Shown piece after piece: positions 1-6,648 of a stretch of 64,000 bases of DNA. The stretch is taken from NCBI GenBank assembly GCA_964035575.1, contig OZ037918.1, positions 1,177,614 to 1,241,613 of the forward strand, written 5' to 3'. A program made the translations under genes and the position numbers. This DNA comes from Rhynchopus sp. YZ270_cl-10. Its lineage: Eukaryota; Euglenozoa; Diplonemea; Diplonemida; Diplonemidae. The notes beneath the pieces are model-generated. The model did no database searches. It was not told the DNA's origin and saw only the letters and a list, made by a program, of their open reading frames with translations. Position 1 is the stretch's first letter. Each line of letters begins with the position of its first letter.

Positions 1-1330
1 CTTTTCGCGAATATGGGGGCCCGTAGGGCCCCCGGGGCCCAGGGGGCCCAAAATATCGTGTTGCAGATGCCAGGAGAACATGTTTCAATATTTTGGATAC
101 ATTTTTCCATAAGGTCATTTTCAAAAGCACTGATTTTAGGGGTATTGAGCGAGGTACCCATACCCATGGGTTATCCTATATATTAGTTTTCACTCGGATG
201 TGAAAAAACGATGTCGCAATGGATTCAGGGGGCCCAAATAGGGTATATGGCCCAGGAAATTTTCAAAAAGTTGACCCAACCAGGTATACAGGCATACAAG
301 CCGGTAGGTCAACAGATAGGGTGTTTTCCGCACCCAAAATATGGGGTCATGACCATGTGGGTCAGACCTGAATTGATAAATGTTTCGCACAGGTTTTCGC
401 GAATACCCCCTCTATTCCGAATGCGCTACAAGAGTTTTAAATTTTTGGCTATTTAGATTCACTTTTAAAAACAAAATGGGTCTCCAGAACACACATGAGG
501 TTCACATGTACCTCTACAGAAACCTTGGTTTTGGTCGGATTTTGAGGCCAATTTTTGGGTTCCCACCAATTTCCTAGGGTATACTGGGATATTGCCCGTG
601 TGTCCAAAAGTGATTTTTGGGGCCTTAGGACCCCGGAGAATCCATTTAACGGTCGTTTTTGCACCGGAAAGACCTATCTAGTACCCAAAAATCGAATTTT
701 CATATTTTTGAAAAAGTGACCAAAAATCGACTTTTTTTGGTAACATTGTATGGCATAAATTATTCTACATAATGTGTGATGCTTGAATAAAAACTTACGA
801 CCCCATAATGTACTCGGAACTCACCCATGTAATTGTTGAGAAAAAAAAACTTTCCGAAAAAATGAAATTTCAACCCGAATATGCACATTTGGGTCATTTT
901 ACGGCTATGTAGGTCATTTTGTATGTGTTTTTCGATTATATAGGTGATTAGGATATGTGTGATGCTCAGATTAAATCGTAAGACCCCGCAATTGACTCAA
1001 ATGTGCCCAAAAACCCTATATACCCAAGATTATTAACTTTTCCAGCATATTGGACATCCTTAGGTATGGTTATAAGCCATGATACGGCTATTGCTGGAAA
1101 AATAGCCGTAAATTGTGGTTGGTATTGATTTCAGAAATTATGTGATGCTTAGATCATGCCATAGACGCTTTTAATGGATTCATATGAGCTCATACTACCC
1201 ATATACCCCTTCAGAAGCCCCTTTTGACTCTTATGAATATCCTTATATAGGCTTCCACTTGTGCAGAACCTTCTCAGTGTACAAGATGTTAGGTACAAAA
1301 AAACCATCATATTTTTTACACTACTGGCAT
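1..1330. repeat. Decayed satellite-derived spacer
   Basis: No gene seen. Positions 1-700 resemble the zone 29.0-31.3 kb and, loosely, the 401-bp satellite, with phrases such as 'catgggacat' and 'tttttcaaaaagttga'. Positions 720-1170 contain diverged monomers with the recurrent words 'gtgtgatgctc' and 'gcaattgactcaaa', shared with the satellite at 22.4-23.4 kb. About 150 bp upstream of the first SL gene is a block also found upstream of the second SL gene ('ccccttcagaagcc'). Confidence 0.6.
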
Positions 1331-1339
1331 GCTTCCCAG
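1331..1339 (+). promoter_or_regulatory. -47 element of SL RNA gene 1
   Basis: GCTTCCCAG begins exactly 47 nt before the first A of the SL exon. The same word at the same distance precedes SL genes 2-4 (SL5 is degenerate) and U1, U2, U4 and U5. I infer a PSE-like binding site for an snRNA activating complex. Duplicate at 32654-32662. Confidence 0.7.
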
Positions 1340-1377
1340 GACACGTCTGTACTCAGAACGTTGTAGAGAAAAAAGGC

Positions 1378-1489
1378 AACCAACGATTTCTAAAGCTACA
1401 GTTTCTGTACTTCATTGGTATGGAAGCATGAAGATTATATCTTCTCACACAACTTTGTCAAACATGGCCAGTCTCGAAAGAGACTGGCC
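1378..1489 (+). ncRNA. SL RNA: Spliced-leader RNA gene, copy 1
   Basis: The SL RNA donates its capped 5' exon to mRNAs by trans-splicing. The exon runs from AACCAACG at 1378 to ...TTCATTG at 1417 (40 nt) and contains CAGTTTCTGTACTTCATTG, close to kinetoplastid and diplonemid SLs. The splice donor GTATGG follows at 1418. Downstream are an Sm-like site (CAACTTTGTC) and a terminal hairpin, GGCCAGTCTC with GAGACTGGCC, followed by a T run from 1490 that fits termination. The 5' end is placed by analogy with kinetoplastid SLs starting AAC. Sequence flanking the RNA is shared among the five copies mainly through the upstream element. Confidence 0.93.
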
Positions 1490-1764
1490 TTTTTTACGTT
1501 AGCATGATCGTCTTGTGCACAACAAGCAAACCCAAAAACACACACGATTCACACATGACATAACACACAAGTGCTTACTGCACCCCATTTTTATATCGCC
1601 TGCAAAACCATATTTGTGACACTTGTTCCCCTTCAGAAGCCACTGTTGACTCTGTCGAATATCCTTCTGTAGGATCACACTTAAGGATATTTTTATGTAG
1701 AACCTTCACAGTGACCAAGATGTCAGGTACGAAAAAGCAACCGTATTATAGACATTGGCAGAAG

Positions 1765-1773
1765 GCTTCCCAG
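1765..1773 (+). promoter_or_regulatory. -47 element of SL RNA gene 2
   Basis: GCTTCCCAG begins 47 nt upstream of the SL exon of copy 2. Duplicate at 33088-33096. Confidence 0.7.
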
Positions 1774-1811
1774 AACAAGTGGGTACCTAGAACATTGTAG
1801 AGAAAAAGGGC

Positions 1812-1923
1812 AACCAACGATTTCTAAAGCTACAGTTTCTGTACTTCATTGGTATGGAAGCATGAAGATTATTCTTCTCACACAACTTTGTCAAAACATG
1901 GCCAGTTTCGAAAGAGACTGGCC
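1812..1923 (+). ncRNA. SL RNA: Spliced-leader RNA gene, copy 2
   Basis: Same exon (1812-1851) as copy 1, GTATGG donor, Sm-like site and terminal hairpin (GGCCAGTTTC/GAGACTGGCC, with a G-U pair) before a T run. Roughly 170 bp upstream resembles the upstream region of copy 1, so these two arose by tandem duplication. Confidence 0.93.
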
Positions 1924-2183
1924 TTTTTTACGTTAACATCACCTTGTGCAAACCCAAAAAACACACATGATTCCCATGTTCTTCGAATATTTTGGTGATT
2001 AGGATATGTGTAATGCTCAGATTAAATTGTACGACCACGCAATTGACTCAAATGAGCCCAAATATCCCGTATTCCCAAGATTTTTGGACTTTCGAGCACA
2101 TTGGGCATCCTTAGGTATGTTTATAAGCCACTCTACGGCTATGTTAGAAAAAAAACCCACCATAATAATGATACATATGGCAT

Positions 2184-2192
2184 GATTCCCAG
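2184..2192 (+). promoter_or_regulatory. -47 element of SL RNA gene 3
   Basis: GATTCCCAG, one change from the consensus GCTTCCCAG, begins 47 nt upstream of the SL exon. Duplicate at 33507-33515. Confidence 0.65.
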
Positions 2193-2230
2193 AACATGTT
2201 GGCACTTAGAACATTGTAGAGAAAAAGGGC

Positions 2231-2342
2231 AACCAACGATTTCTAAAGCTACAGTTTCTGTACTTCATTGGTATGGAAGCATGAAGATTATTCTTCTCAC
2301 ACAACTTTGTCAAAACATGGCCAGTTTCGAAAGAGACTGGCC
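2231..2342 (+). ncRNA. SL RNA: Spliced-leader RNA gene, copy 3
   Basis: Exon 2231-2270, GTATGG donor, Sm-like site and the same terminal hairpin as copy 2, then a T run from 2343. The segment upstream (1990-2110) is a monomer of the diverged satellite, so this copy sits next to satellite DNA. Confidence 0.93.
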
Positions 2343-2425
2343 TTTTTTACGTTAACACGATCGTCTTGTGCACAAGAAGCAAAAAAACCCACACAACAAC
2401 AGCAGAAGTTTAGAACCACATTCAG

Positions 2426-2462
2426 ACCCTGACCCAACTCCAACAAGGGGCCCCTGTCTTGT
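2426..2462 (+). promoter_or_regulatory. -24 palindromic element of U6
   Basis: A 37-nt block (ACCCTGACCCAACTCCAACA... to ...CTTGT) whose last base lies 24 nt before the U6 start. The same block precedes 7SL, both copies of the unknown ~325-nt RNA and one orphan site. In this copy the core reads CAAGGGGCCCCTGTCTTG, and the outer ACAAG/CTTGT inverted arms are kept. Inferred external promoter for Pol III genes. Duplicate at 33749-33785. Confidence 0.7.
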
Positions 2463-2485
2463 CAACCACCTTGTGCATATATACT

Positions 2486-2586
2486 GGACCCCAGAAATGG
2501 GACATCCGTTAAAATTGGATCGATACAGAGAAGATTAGCATGGTCCCTGCGCAAGGATGACACGCATTAATCGAGAAAGTATCAAC
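2486..2586 (+). ncRNA. U6: U6 spliceosomal snRNA
   Basis: U6 is the catalytic snRNA of the spliceosome. The strongly conserved core is present: ATACAGAGAAGATTAGCATG (ACAGAGA box and AGC triad) followed by CCCTGCGCAAGGATGACACG. The 5' end forms a short stem, CCC/GGG around AGAAAT. The gene ends in a long T run from 2587, as expected for Pol III. Length is about 101 nt, usual for U6. The start was chosen from the 5' stem and from the fixed 24-nt spacing to the upstream element. Confidence 0.96.
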
Positions 2587-2639
2587 TTTTTTTTTGTCCC
2601 CCGGATCACACGTATTTTTTACACTGGTGTCTTCTTCAT

Positions 2640-2648
2640 GCTTCCCAG
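2640..2648 (+). promoter_or_regulatory. Orphan copy of the -47 element
   Basis: GCTTCCCAG with the preceding 'cat' typical of SL promoters, but no SL or snRNA starts 47 nt downstream. It probably remains from a rearranged SL gene between U6 and SL copy 4. Duplicate at 33963-33971. Confidence 0.5.
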
Positions 2649-2762
2649 ACCAACACATATGTGCAGACATACCCATCACCCACAGGTGGCAAGTGGCAGG
2701 CTGCAGTGACCCATTGAAATATTGGTTTCAAAAAACGACCATATGCTTTATGCTACTGGCAT

Positions 2763-2771
2763 GCTTCCCTG
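2763..2771 (+). promoter_or_regulatory. -47 element of SL RNA gene 4
   Basis: GCTTCCCTG begins 47 nt upstream of the SL exon of copy 4. Duplicate at 34086-34094. Confidence 0.7.
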
Positions 2772-2809
2772 AGCATATACATGTCGAAAGCTGTGTAGAG
2801 AAAAAGAGC

Positions 2810-2921
2810 AACCAACGATTTCTAAAGCTACAGTTTCTGTACTTCATTGGTATGGAAGCATGAAGATTACTCTTCTCACACAACTTTGTCAAAACATGGC
2901 CGGTTTCGAAAGAGACTGGCC
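2810..2921 (+). ncRNA. SL RNA: Spliced-leader RNA gene, copy 4
   Basis: Exon 2810-2849 identical to the other copies, GTATGG donor and Sm-like site. The terminal hairpin has one A-to-G change (GGCCGG...) that keeps pairing through G-U. A T run follows from 2922. Confidence 0.93.
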
Positions 2922-3014
2922 TTTTTTACGTTAGCATGATTGTCTTTGTGTGTCTTTGTGCAAAGCAAAAAAAAAACACACACAAGAAGTGAGGATCTTC
3001 AAAACCACGTTTTT

Positions 3015-3051
3015 GACCTGACCCACCTCCAACTAGACAACCCTGTCTTGT
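3015..3051 (+). promoter_or_regulatory. -24 palindromic element of 7SL
   Basis: A 37-nt copy of the element with CTAGACAACCCTGTCTTGT at its 3' end, finishing 24 nt before the 7SL start. Duplicate at 34338-34374. Confidence 0.7.
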
Positions 3052-3074
3052 ATTCCTACAATATGGTATCTATT

Positions 3075-3387
3075 GAGCCGGGATGTGTTGGCTGCATCCT
3101 GAAACCCCTAGCTTCTGGGGGGGCAAGCTTCTCCAGAACTGGGCACTCTTTGAGGTGGACCAAAGGCACCTTCAACTTCTGTGTTGATGTGTTGTCCGTG
3201 TTAGTCTACTGTCCTGTTTGCGGCCTTGGTGTAAACCAGGGCAACAATCAGAGTGAAATGGGGTGAACCGGGCCAGGCTGGTCTCACAGAGCAGCTCATA
3301 ACTCCTGCAGTGGACAGTTCAAGGATCGCAGCACAGAGCAGAGTGAGGGTGTTTCCAACTCAATGGCTTGAACTGGAGAAGCGTTTC
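3075..3387 (+). ncRNA. 7SL: 7SL (SRP) RNA
   Basis: RNA scaffold of the signal recognition particle, which targets nascent secretory proteins to the ER. The 5' end (GAGCCGGGATGTGTTGGCT) resembles the Alu-domain start of eukaryotic 7SL. The S-domain signature is clear at about 3258-3310: GGGGTGAACCGGGCCAGG followed by GAGCAGCTCATAACTCC, matching the helix 8 region of animal 7SL. The central rod is supported by a perfect 10-bp pairing of GCTTCTCCAG near the 5' side with CTGGAGAAGC near the 3' end. A T run follows from 3388. Length is about 313 nt, close to the usual 270-310. Confidence 0.92.
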
Positions 3388-3504
3388 TTTTTTACATTTT
3401 TCCATGTGAACATTGTTTCCACATCACCATACACATGTGTTGTTGATACACCCCACCACGTTGCCCAGACCATTCCTACCCACATTATTCACCACAAGTG
3501 GCAT

Positions 3505-3513
3505 GTTTACCAG
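3505..3513 (+). promoter_or_regulatory. Degenerate -47 element of SL RNA gene 5
   Basis: GTTTACCAG sits at the exact -47 position but differs from the consensus at two bases. Duplicate at 34828-34836. Confidence 0.45.
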
Positions 3514-3551
3514 CACATGTTGGTGCTTAGAGCAATGTTAAGAAAAAGGGC

Positions 3552-3664
3552 AACCAACGATTTCTAAAGCTACAGTTTCTGTACTTCATTGGTATGGAAG
3601 CATGAAGATTATATTCTTCTCACACAACTTTGTCAAACATGGCCAGCCTCGAAAGAGACTGGCC
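3552..3664 (+). ncRNA. SL RNA: Spliced-leader RNA gene, copy 5
   Basis: The exon (3552-3591) and GTATGG donor match the other copies. This copy has the weakest upstream element and a change in the terminal hairpin (GGCCAGCCTC) that introduces a mismatch, so it may be poorly expressed. T run from 3665. Confidence 0.88.
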
Positions 3665-3735
3665 TTTTTTACGTCACCATGAGAAAAAACATTCACACAT
3701 ATGATGCATGTACAAAGTGCACAGGTGTGTGTGTC

Positions 3736-3772
3736 ACCCTGACCCACCTCCAACAAGACAACCCTGTCTTGT
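3736..3772 (+). promoter_or_regulatory. -24 palindromic element of unknown RNA A
   Basis: A 37-nt element with the perfect inverted repeat ACAAGACA-ACCC-TGTCTTGT, ending 24 nt before GGGTGCT at 3796. Duplicate at 35059-35095. Confidence 0.7.
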
Positions 3773-3795
3773 TTTCCCATACTCTCCCTATGTTT

Positions 3796-4117
3796 GGGTG
3801 CTAAGTTAGTGTGCTACTTCGAAACCAAACAACTCGTTCAGCAACAGCTAAAACTTGAAAAGACCTTTCTTATCAGAAAATTCTTTACAATTTTTATGAT
3901 GTGTCCTGCTGTGGGCCTGATATGGCCCAAGGCGGAACCACTTTCATATGATGTAAATCCCGTACGTTCGTACAGAATATTACCCATGATGATTATTCTT
4001 ACATTAGCGTGTAACACTAATTCTGACTGCGTTCTATTTCACACTTCAAATATTAGAACTGGATGTGGGGCTGCCAGTTTACTGGTGGTCCCGATCCAGC
4101 ACACAACGCAAGCACCC
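3796..4117 (+). ncRNA. Unknown structured ~322-nt RNA, paralogue A
   Basis: I do not recognise this RNA. Its ends pair: GGGTGCT at the 5' end with AGCACCC at the 3' end, continued by GTGTGCT with AGCACAC. A T run follows at 4118. A second copy lies on the minus strand at 21576-21904. The two share ends and internal blocks but differ elsewhere. An internal 10-bp stem (3908-3917 with 3924-3933) keeps pairing in both through double changes. The upstream element and T-run end suggest Pol III transcription like U6 and 7SL. RNase P/MRP, telomerase RNA and U3 were considered, but none of their core motifs is convincing. Confidence 0.75.
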
Positions 4118-4401
4118 TTTTTTATATTACCCCACCCAGTACCCCCCCTGTGTCTGTGTTGTTGCCTGAAAAAGCATCACCTTTTACAGGCTTCCTTGTG
4201 GGGAGTGTTCGGTCAAGTGATAGTGATGAAGAAGGACAGGGGCGAGTTTTCTCGTGAAATGCTTTGAAGCCTCTGACATTGAGAGGCTCGCTCCGACCTC
4301 TGTTTTTAATAACCCTTACCGGTAACCACTGTGTATGTATGGTATGTATGGTATGTATGATATGTTGCCTTTGTGTGTTTGTTTTTGTTTTGTTAAAAAA
4401 G
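4118..4401. other. Spacer between unknown RNA A and U2
   Basis: No gene supported. It contains a hairpin (AGCCTCT/GAGAGGCT near 4266-4285) before a T run at about 4302, and a short (GGTATGTAT) microsatellite at 4331-4365. A C/D-box-like pair (GTGATGA, CTGA) near 4222-4275 is too weak to call. Confidence 0.4.
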
Positions 4402-4590
4402 AGGGTATGCCACTCCTGGATGTTGTGCAGCTCCAGGGCAACATGTGTGAACGGACCAGGTTGCCCTGGCGACCCGTCACCCCAATGAGAAATTGCGTTA
4501 ATATCATCAGTGCACAAGGCACTGTATCAGATATTAAGCTGATAAGAACAGATAATACACTTGATCTTAGCCAAAAGGCCGAGAAGGTAT
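4402..4590 (-). ncRNA. U2: U2 spliceosomal snRNA
   Basis: U2 pairs with the intron branch site. On the minus strand the gene starts ATACCTTCTCGGCCTTTTGG, followed by CTAAGATCAAGTGTATTATC and TGTTCTTATCAG, the most conserved part of U2. The usual GTAGTA branch-pairing box reads GTATTA here. A likely Sm site (CAATTTCTC) follows the stem-II region, then two 3' hairpins rich in CCAGGGCAACCTGG and CCTGGAGC. It ends before a T run (4395-4400). Length of about 189 nt is like human U2 and longer than trypanosomatid U2. Confidence 0.95.
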
Positions 4591-4629
4591 GACTTCTTTT
4601 TAGTCCATACCAAATTCGACACCCATGTA

Positions 4630-4638
4630 CAGGGAAGC
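4630..4638 (-). promoter_or_regulatory. -47 element of U2
   Basis: GCTTCCCTG on the minus strand begins 47-48 nt upstream of the U2 start at 4590/4591. Duplicate at 35953-35961. Confidence 0.7.
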
Positions 4639-4697
4639 ATGATGATGATCAATATTACTAGGAAACAACAAGGCAAACAGATTACACACCCATGTCA

Positions 4698-4706
4698 CAG
4701 GGAAGT
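4698..4706 (-). promoter_or_regulatory. Second, unassigned -47-like element
   Basis: ACTTCCCTG with flanks like those of the U2 element (CATGGGTGT downstream, GATCATC words nearby). It looks like a tandem duplication of the U2 upstream region, but no RNA begins 47 nt downstream. Duplicate at 36021-36029. Confidence 0.4.
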
Positions 4707-4737
4707 GAGCGAAGGTGATGATCAATCGTAGTAAAAA

Positions 4738-4882
4738 CAAGGCCGCCGAAGCAGCTACACAAATTGCCAATGTGGCAACGCCGAAGCGGCCCATGGCGGG
4801 AATTGGGTAGTTTTCAACCAGCAATCTCTCCACAGCGTCCCTATTTGGTCATTGCTTATGGAATTATCCCGAGCGCAAGAAT
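4738..4882 (-). ncRNA. U4: U4 spliceosomal snRNA
   Basis: U4 chaperones U6 in the U4/U6.U5 tri-snRNP. On the minus strand: the 5' CTTGCGCTCGGG region, the U6-pairing segment GAGAGATTGCTGGTTGAAAA, then CTACCCAATTCCCGCC, a hairpin, and CATTGGCAATTTGTG carrying the Sm site. A terminal hairpin (CTGCTTCGGCGG) is followed by a T run at 4733-4737. These match human U4 block by block. About 145 nt, the same as human U4. Confidence 0.95.
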
Positions 4883-4921
4883 ACCTCCTTTTCTCCCAGT
4901 CGTGTCACAAAGCTATGTCAA

Positions 4922-4930
4922 CAGGGAAGC
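4922..4930 (-). promoter_or_regulatory. -47 element of U4
   Basis: GCTTCCCTG on the minus strand begins 47-48 nt upstream of the U4 start at 4882/4883. Duplicate at 36245-36253. Confidence 0.7.
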
Positions 4931-5355
4931 GTGTTGGGGTGGTAACATAAAGACACCACGTAAAGCTAACACACCAGAACTACCACCACCAATGTGCCTC
5001 CCTGTAGACATCTGTGCAGCCGATAGGTGGAACAAACAAGGGCAAGACTGTACTCTACACAGGATCTGTTTTTGAGTGCATTCGTGTTGAAGATTGTTTT
5101 CTTCGGCACAAGACCAAAGCTGGATGATGACATAGGTTGGGCATGTGCAGCATGAGCACTTGCGATGATTGTCACATACTTCTTGTATTGTTTTGTCTCT
5201 CCCCTGTATGGCGCAGGGAAGAGTACCAGGCACAGCCCTTCCACTTACAGCTTGTTTTTAAGAAAAACCTCAAAAAAGGCTTCACATTACTTTTTTCACC
5301 TTCAAGGACATCTTGATCAATCAAGAAGTTACCACACTATCCTCGCTCTCAACAT
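4931..5355. other. Spacer between U4 and U5
   Basis: Divergent intergenic region of mixed composition. No RNA gene, repeat or credible reading frame seen. Confidence 0.5.
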
Positions 5356-5364
5356 GCTTCCATG
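5356..5364 (+). promoter_or_regulatory. -47 element of U5
   Basis: GCTTCCATG, one change from the consensus, begins 47 nt upstream of the inferred U5 start. Duplicate at 36679-36687. Confidence 0.6.
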
Positions 5365-5402
5365 TGTAGCAAAGTGCATACAGCAATAGAACAAAACAGA
5401 GC

Positions 5403-5518
5403 CATATCACGGTTCTTGCCCATATCGAACTCATCTTTCGCCTTTTACTAAAGATGACCGTGGGTAAGAGCCACTAAGTGAAAGCATAATTTTTGAAGGG
5501 GCCTTTGTGTCTCATCTG
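5403..5518 (+). ncRNA. U5: U5 spliceosomal snRNA
   Basis: U5 holds the exons during splicing. The invariant loop I is present in ATCTTTCGCCTTTTACTAAA and is closed by ATCTTT/AAAGAT. The lower stem pairs GGTTCTTGCCC with GGGTAAGAGCC. A classical Sm site, ATAATTTTTGAA, follows at 5487-5498, with a small 3' hairpin (AAGGGGCCTT) and a T run at 5519. Length of about 116 nt equals human U5 and is nearly twice trypanosomatid U5. Confidence 0.95.
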
Positions 5519-5542
5519 TTTTTAAGTCTTGACAACCACTAC

Positions 5543-5551
5543 GCTTCCCTG
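5543..5551 (+). promoter_or_regulatory. -47 element of U1
   Basis: GCTTCCCTG begins 47-50 nt upstream of the U1 5' end. Duplicate at 36866-36874. Confidence 0.65.
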
Positions 5552-5592
5552 AAGGTGTTGGAGTTTCGCATGTTGTTAAACTCAGCTAGAGG

Positions 5593-5751
5593 TTACATAC
5601 CTTACTGGTGTCTGACCTGATCAACAAGGGCGTCGACACACCAGTGGCCCTTGCATTGCACTGCGCAGGGGATACTGGTGGCACTAGCTTCGGCTGGCTT
5701 GCACAGTGAAATTTTTGACAGCGGCGGTGCTGTGCTTTGCACAAACCCGCC
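5593..5751 (+). ncRNA. U1: U1 spliceosomal snRNA
   Basis: U1 recognises the 5' splice site. The 5' tail TTACATACC is complementary to GGTATGT. Stem-loop I has the GATCAACAAGG loop that corresponds to the U1-70K site (GATCACGAAGG in human). Stem-loop II has ATTGCACT, the core of the U1A site. The Sm site GAAATTTTTGAC is at 5708-5719, followed by a strong 3' hairpin (GGCGG...CCGCC) and a T run from 5752. The exact 5' end is uncertain by about 3 nt. About 159 nt, close to human U1. Confidence 0.93.
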
Positions 5752-6040
5752 TTTTTAAACAAACAAACAAACCAAAACAAACGTGATCACACAAACCATC
5801 ATGTTACCCAGTAAACCCAGTAAACCCAGCACACTGGTCTAGAGGGATCGACCACTGAGTGGTGACCTGTGAGCACACAGGCACCTGCTCCGATGCAGTA
5901 GTGCAGCGCACTAAGTGCTGTGCTAAGGACTGGCCAAACTTGTTAAACCTGCTGACCCACAAACCGGTTTTCACAACCGAAGCAAAAACAAGCTCAGAAA
6001 TAAAAAGCTCTTCAAAGGTTTTCGAACCTGACTCAGTATT
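5752..6040. other. Spacer between U1 and 5S
   Basis: Contains an (AAAC) run and three tandem CCAGTAAA-like words (5808-5830). A block at about 5980-6023 (GCAAAAACAAGCTCAGAAAT...) is repeated before the next 5S gene. A 67-codon open frame crosses into the 5S gene and is not credible. Confidence 0.5.
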
Positions 6041-6159
6041 GGATTCGGCCATACTCTGGTGAATACACCTCATCCCGCCTGATTTGAGAAGTTAAGCACC
6101 AGCAGGCCTGGATAGTACTGGCGTGGGTGACCAGCTGGGAAGTCCGGGTGCTTGAATCC
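6041..6159 (+). rRNA. 5S rRNA: 5S rRNA, copy 1
   Basis: Component of the large ribosomal subunit. Terminal stem GGATTC/GAATCC. Conserved 5S blocks ATCCCGCCTGATTTGAGAAG, TTAAGCACCAGCAGGCCTGG, TAGTACTGGCGTGGGTGACC and TGGGAAGTCCGGGTGCTTG, which include the internal control region. 119 nt, followed by a T run. Confidence 0.97.
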
Positions 6160-6204
6160 TTTTTGCTTTTCTTCCGTGTTGGTGTGTGGTTTTAGGACAT
6201 CCAG

Positions 6205-6241
6205 ACCCTGACCCACCTCCAACAAGACAACCCTGTCTTGT
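6205..6241 (+). promoter_or_regulatory. Orphan -24 palindromic element
   Basis: A perfect 37-nt copy with ACAAGACA-ACCC-TGTCTTGT. A start 24 nt downstream would be near 6265, but no structured RNA or T-run end is evident there. The sequence downstream looks transposon-derived. Either an RNA gene was displaced or an unrecognised RNA starts here. Duplicate at 37528-37564. Confidence 0.6.
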
Positions 6242-6489
6242 ATCCCTGTGTTTGTTGCACTATCCAGAGAGCAGAAATGAGGGGAGACTACACCACCGAC
6301 GGTGCTTCAGCCTACAGGAGCATGCTGGAATGTGAATGCTGCATGACAGCATTCACAATTTCACCTTTGGTGAGATGGAGATGAGCGCAAAGGTGCAAAA
6401 ATGCACAACAAAAACTGAGGAAGAGGCATCCATACTCCCCAGAAGGGACGTGCGCACCTGCAGCCAAAAATTCTCCTGTGCTTAATATC

Positions 6490-6648
6490 ATGCGCGCTGG
6501 GGATGCCGAAATAGCTAAACTGTTGCAAGAAGTGGGACTAATTCCCAGGCAGTTGCCCTGTACAACATGCAAGTCCACAATGCCAGAAACACTGTACTGG
6601 ACACCAAGATACTCCAAGAAGATCGCAAACTGGCCTTATTTTAGGTGA
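6490..6648 (+). pseudogene. Fragment resembling an ISXO2/Merlin-type transposase N-terminus
   Basis: A 52-codon frame gives ...EIAKLLQEVGLIPRQLPCTT... with CTTCKSTM, reminiscent of the N-terminal zinc-ribbon of ISXO2-like or Merlin transposases (GLLP..CP.CG..M). Upstream, at 6277-6315, another short frame reads DYTTDGASAYRSM, resembling the TDG..AYR catalytic block of the same group. The order of the pieces is reversed relative to an intact protein, so these would be rearranged remnants. Recognition is by eye only. Duplicate at 37813-37971. Confidence 0.3.

Noticed and set aside
3962-3973. Compensatory change claimed for the GTACG/CGTAC hairpin of the unknown RNA
   Set aside because: With a realistic loop size only the invariant GTAC/GTAC pairs remain, so the difference between paralogues is in the loop and does not show covariation.
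3796-4117. RNase P RNA, suggested by ACAGAATA
   Set aside because: The word lies in a mid-molecule GTAC hairpin, not near the 3' end, and no partner GAAGTCC-like region is present near the 5' end.
4063-4257. Frame ending SSDSDEEGQGRVFS
   Set aside because: It overlaps the 3' end of the unknown RNA, has no clear homology, and is too short to support.
4212-4280. Possible C/D box snoRNA (GTGATGA ... CTGA) or U3
   Set aside because: Boxes lack terminal pairing and U3 boxes A and B are not present. No upstream element of either class.
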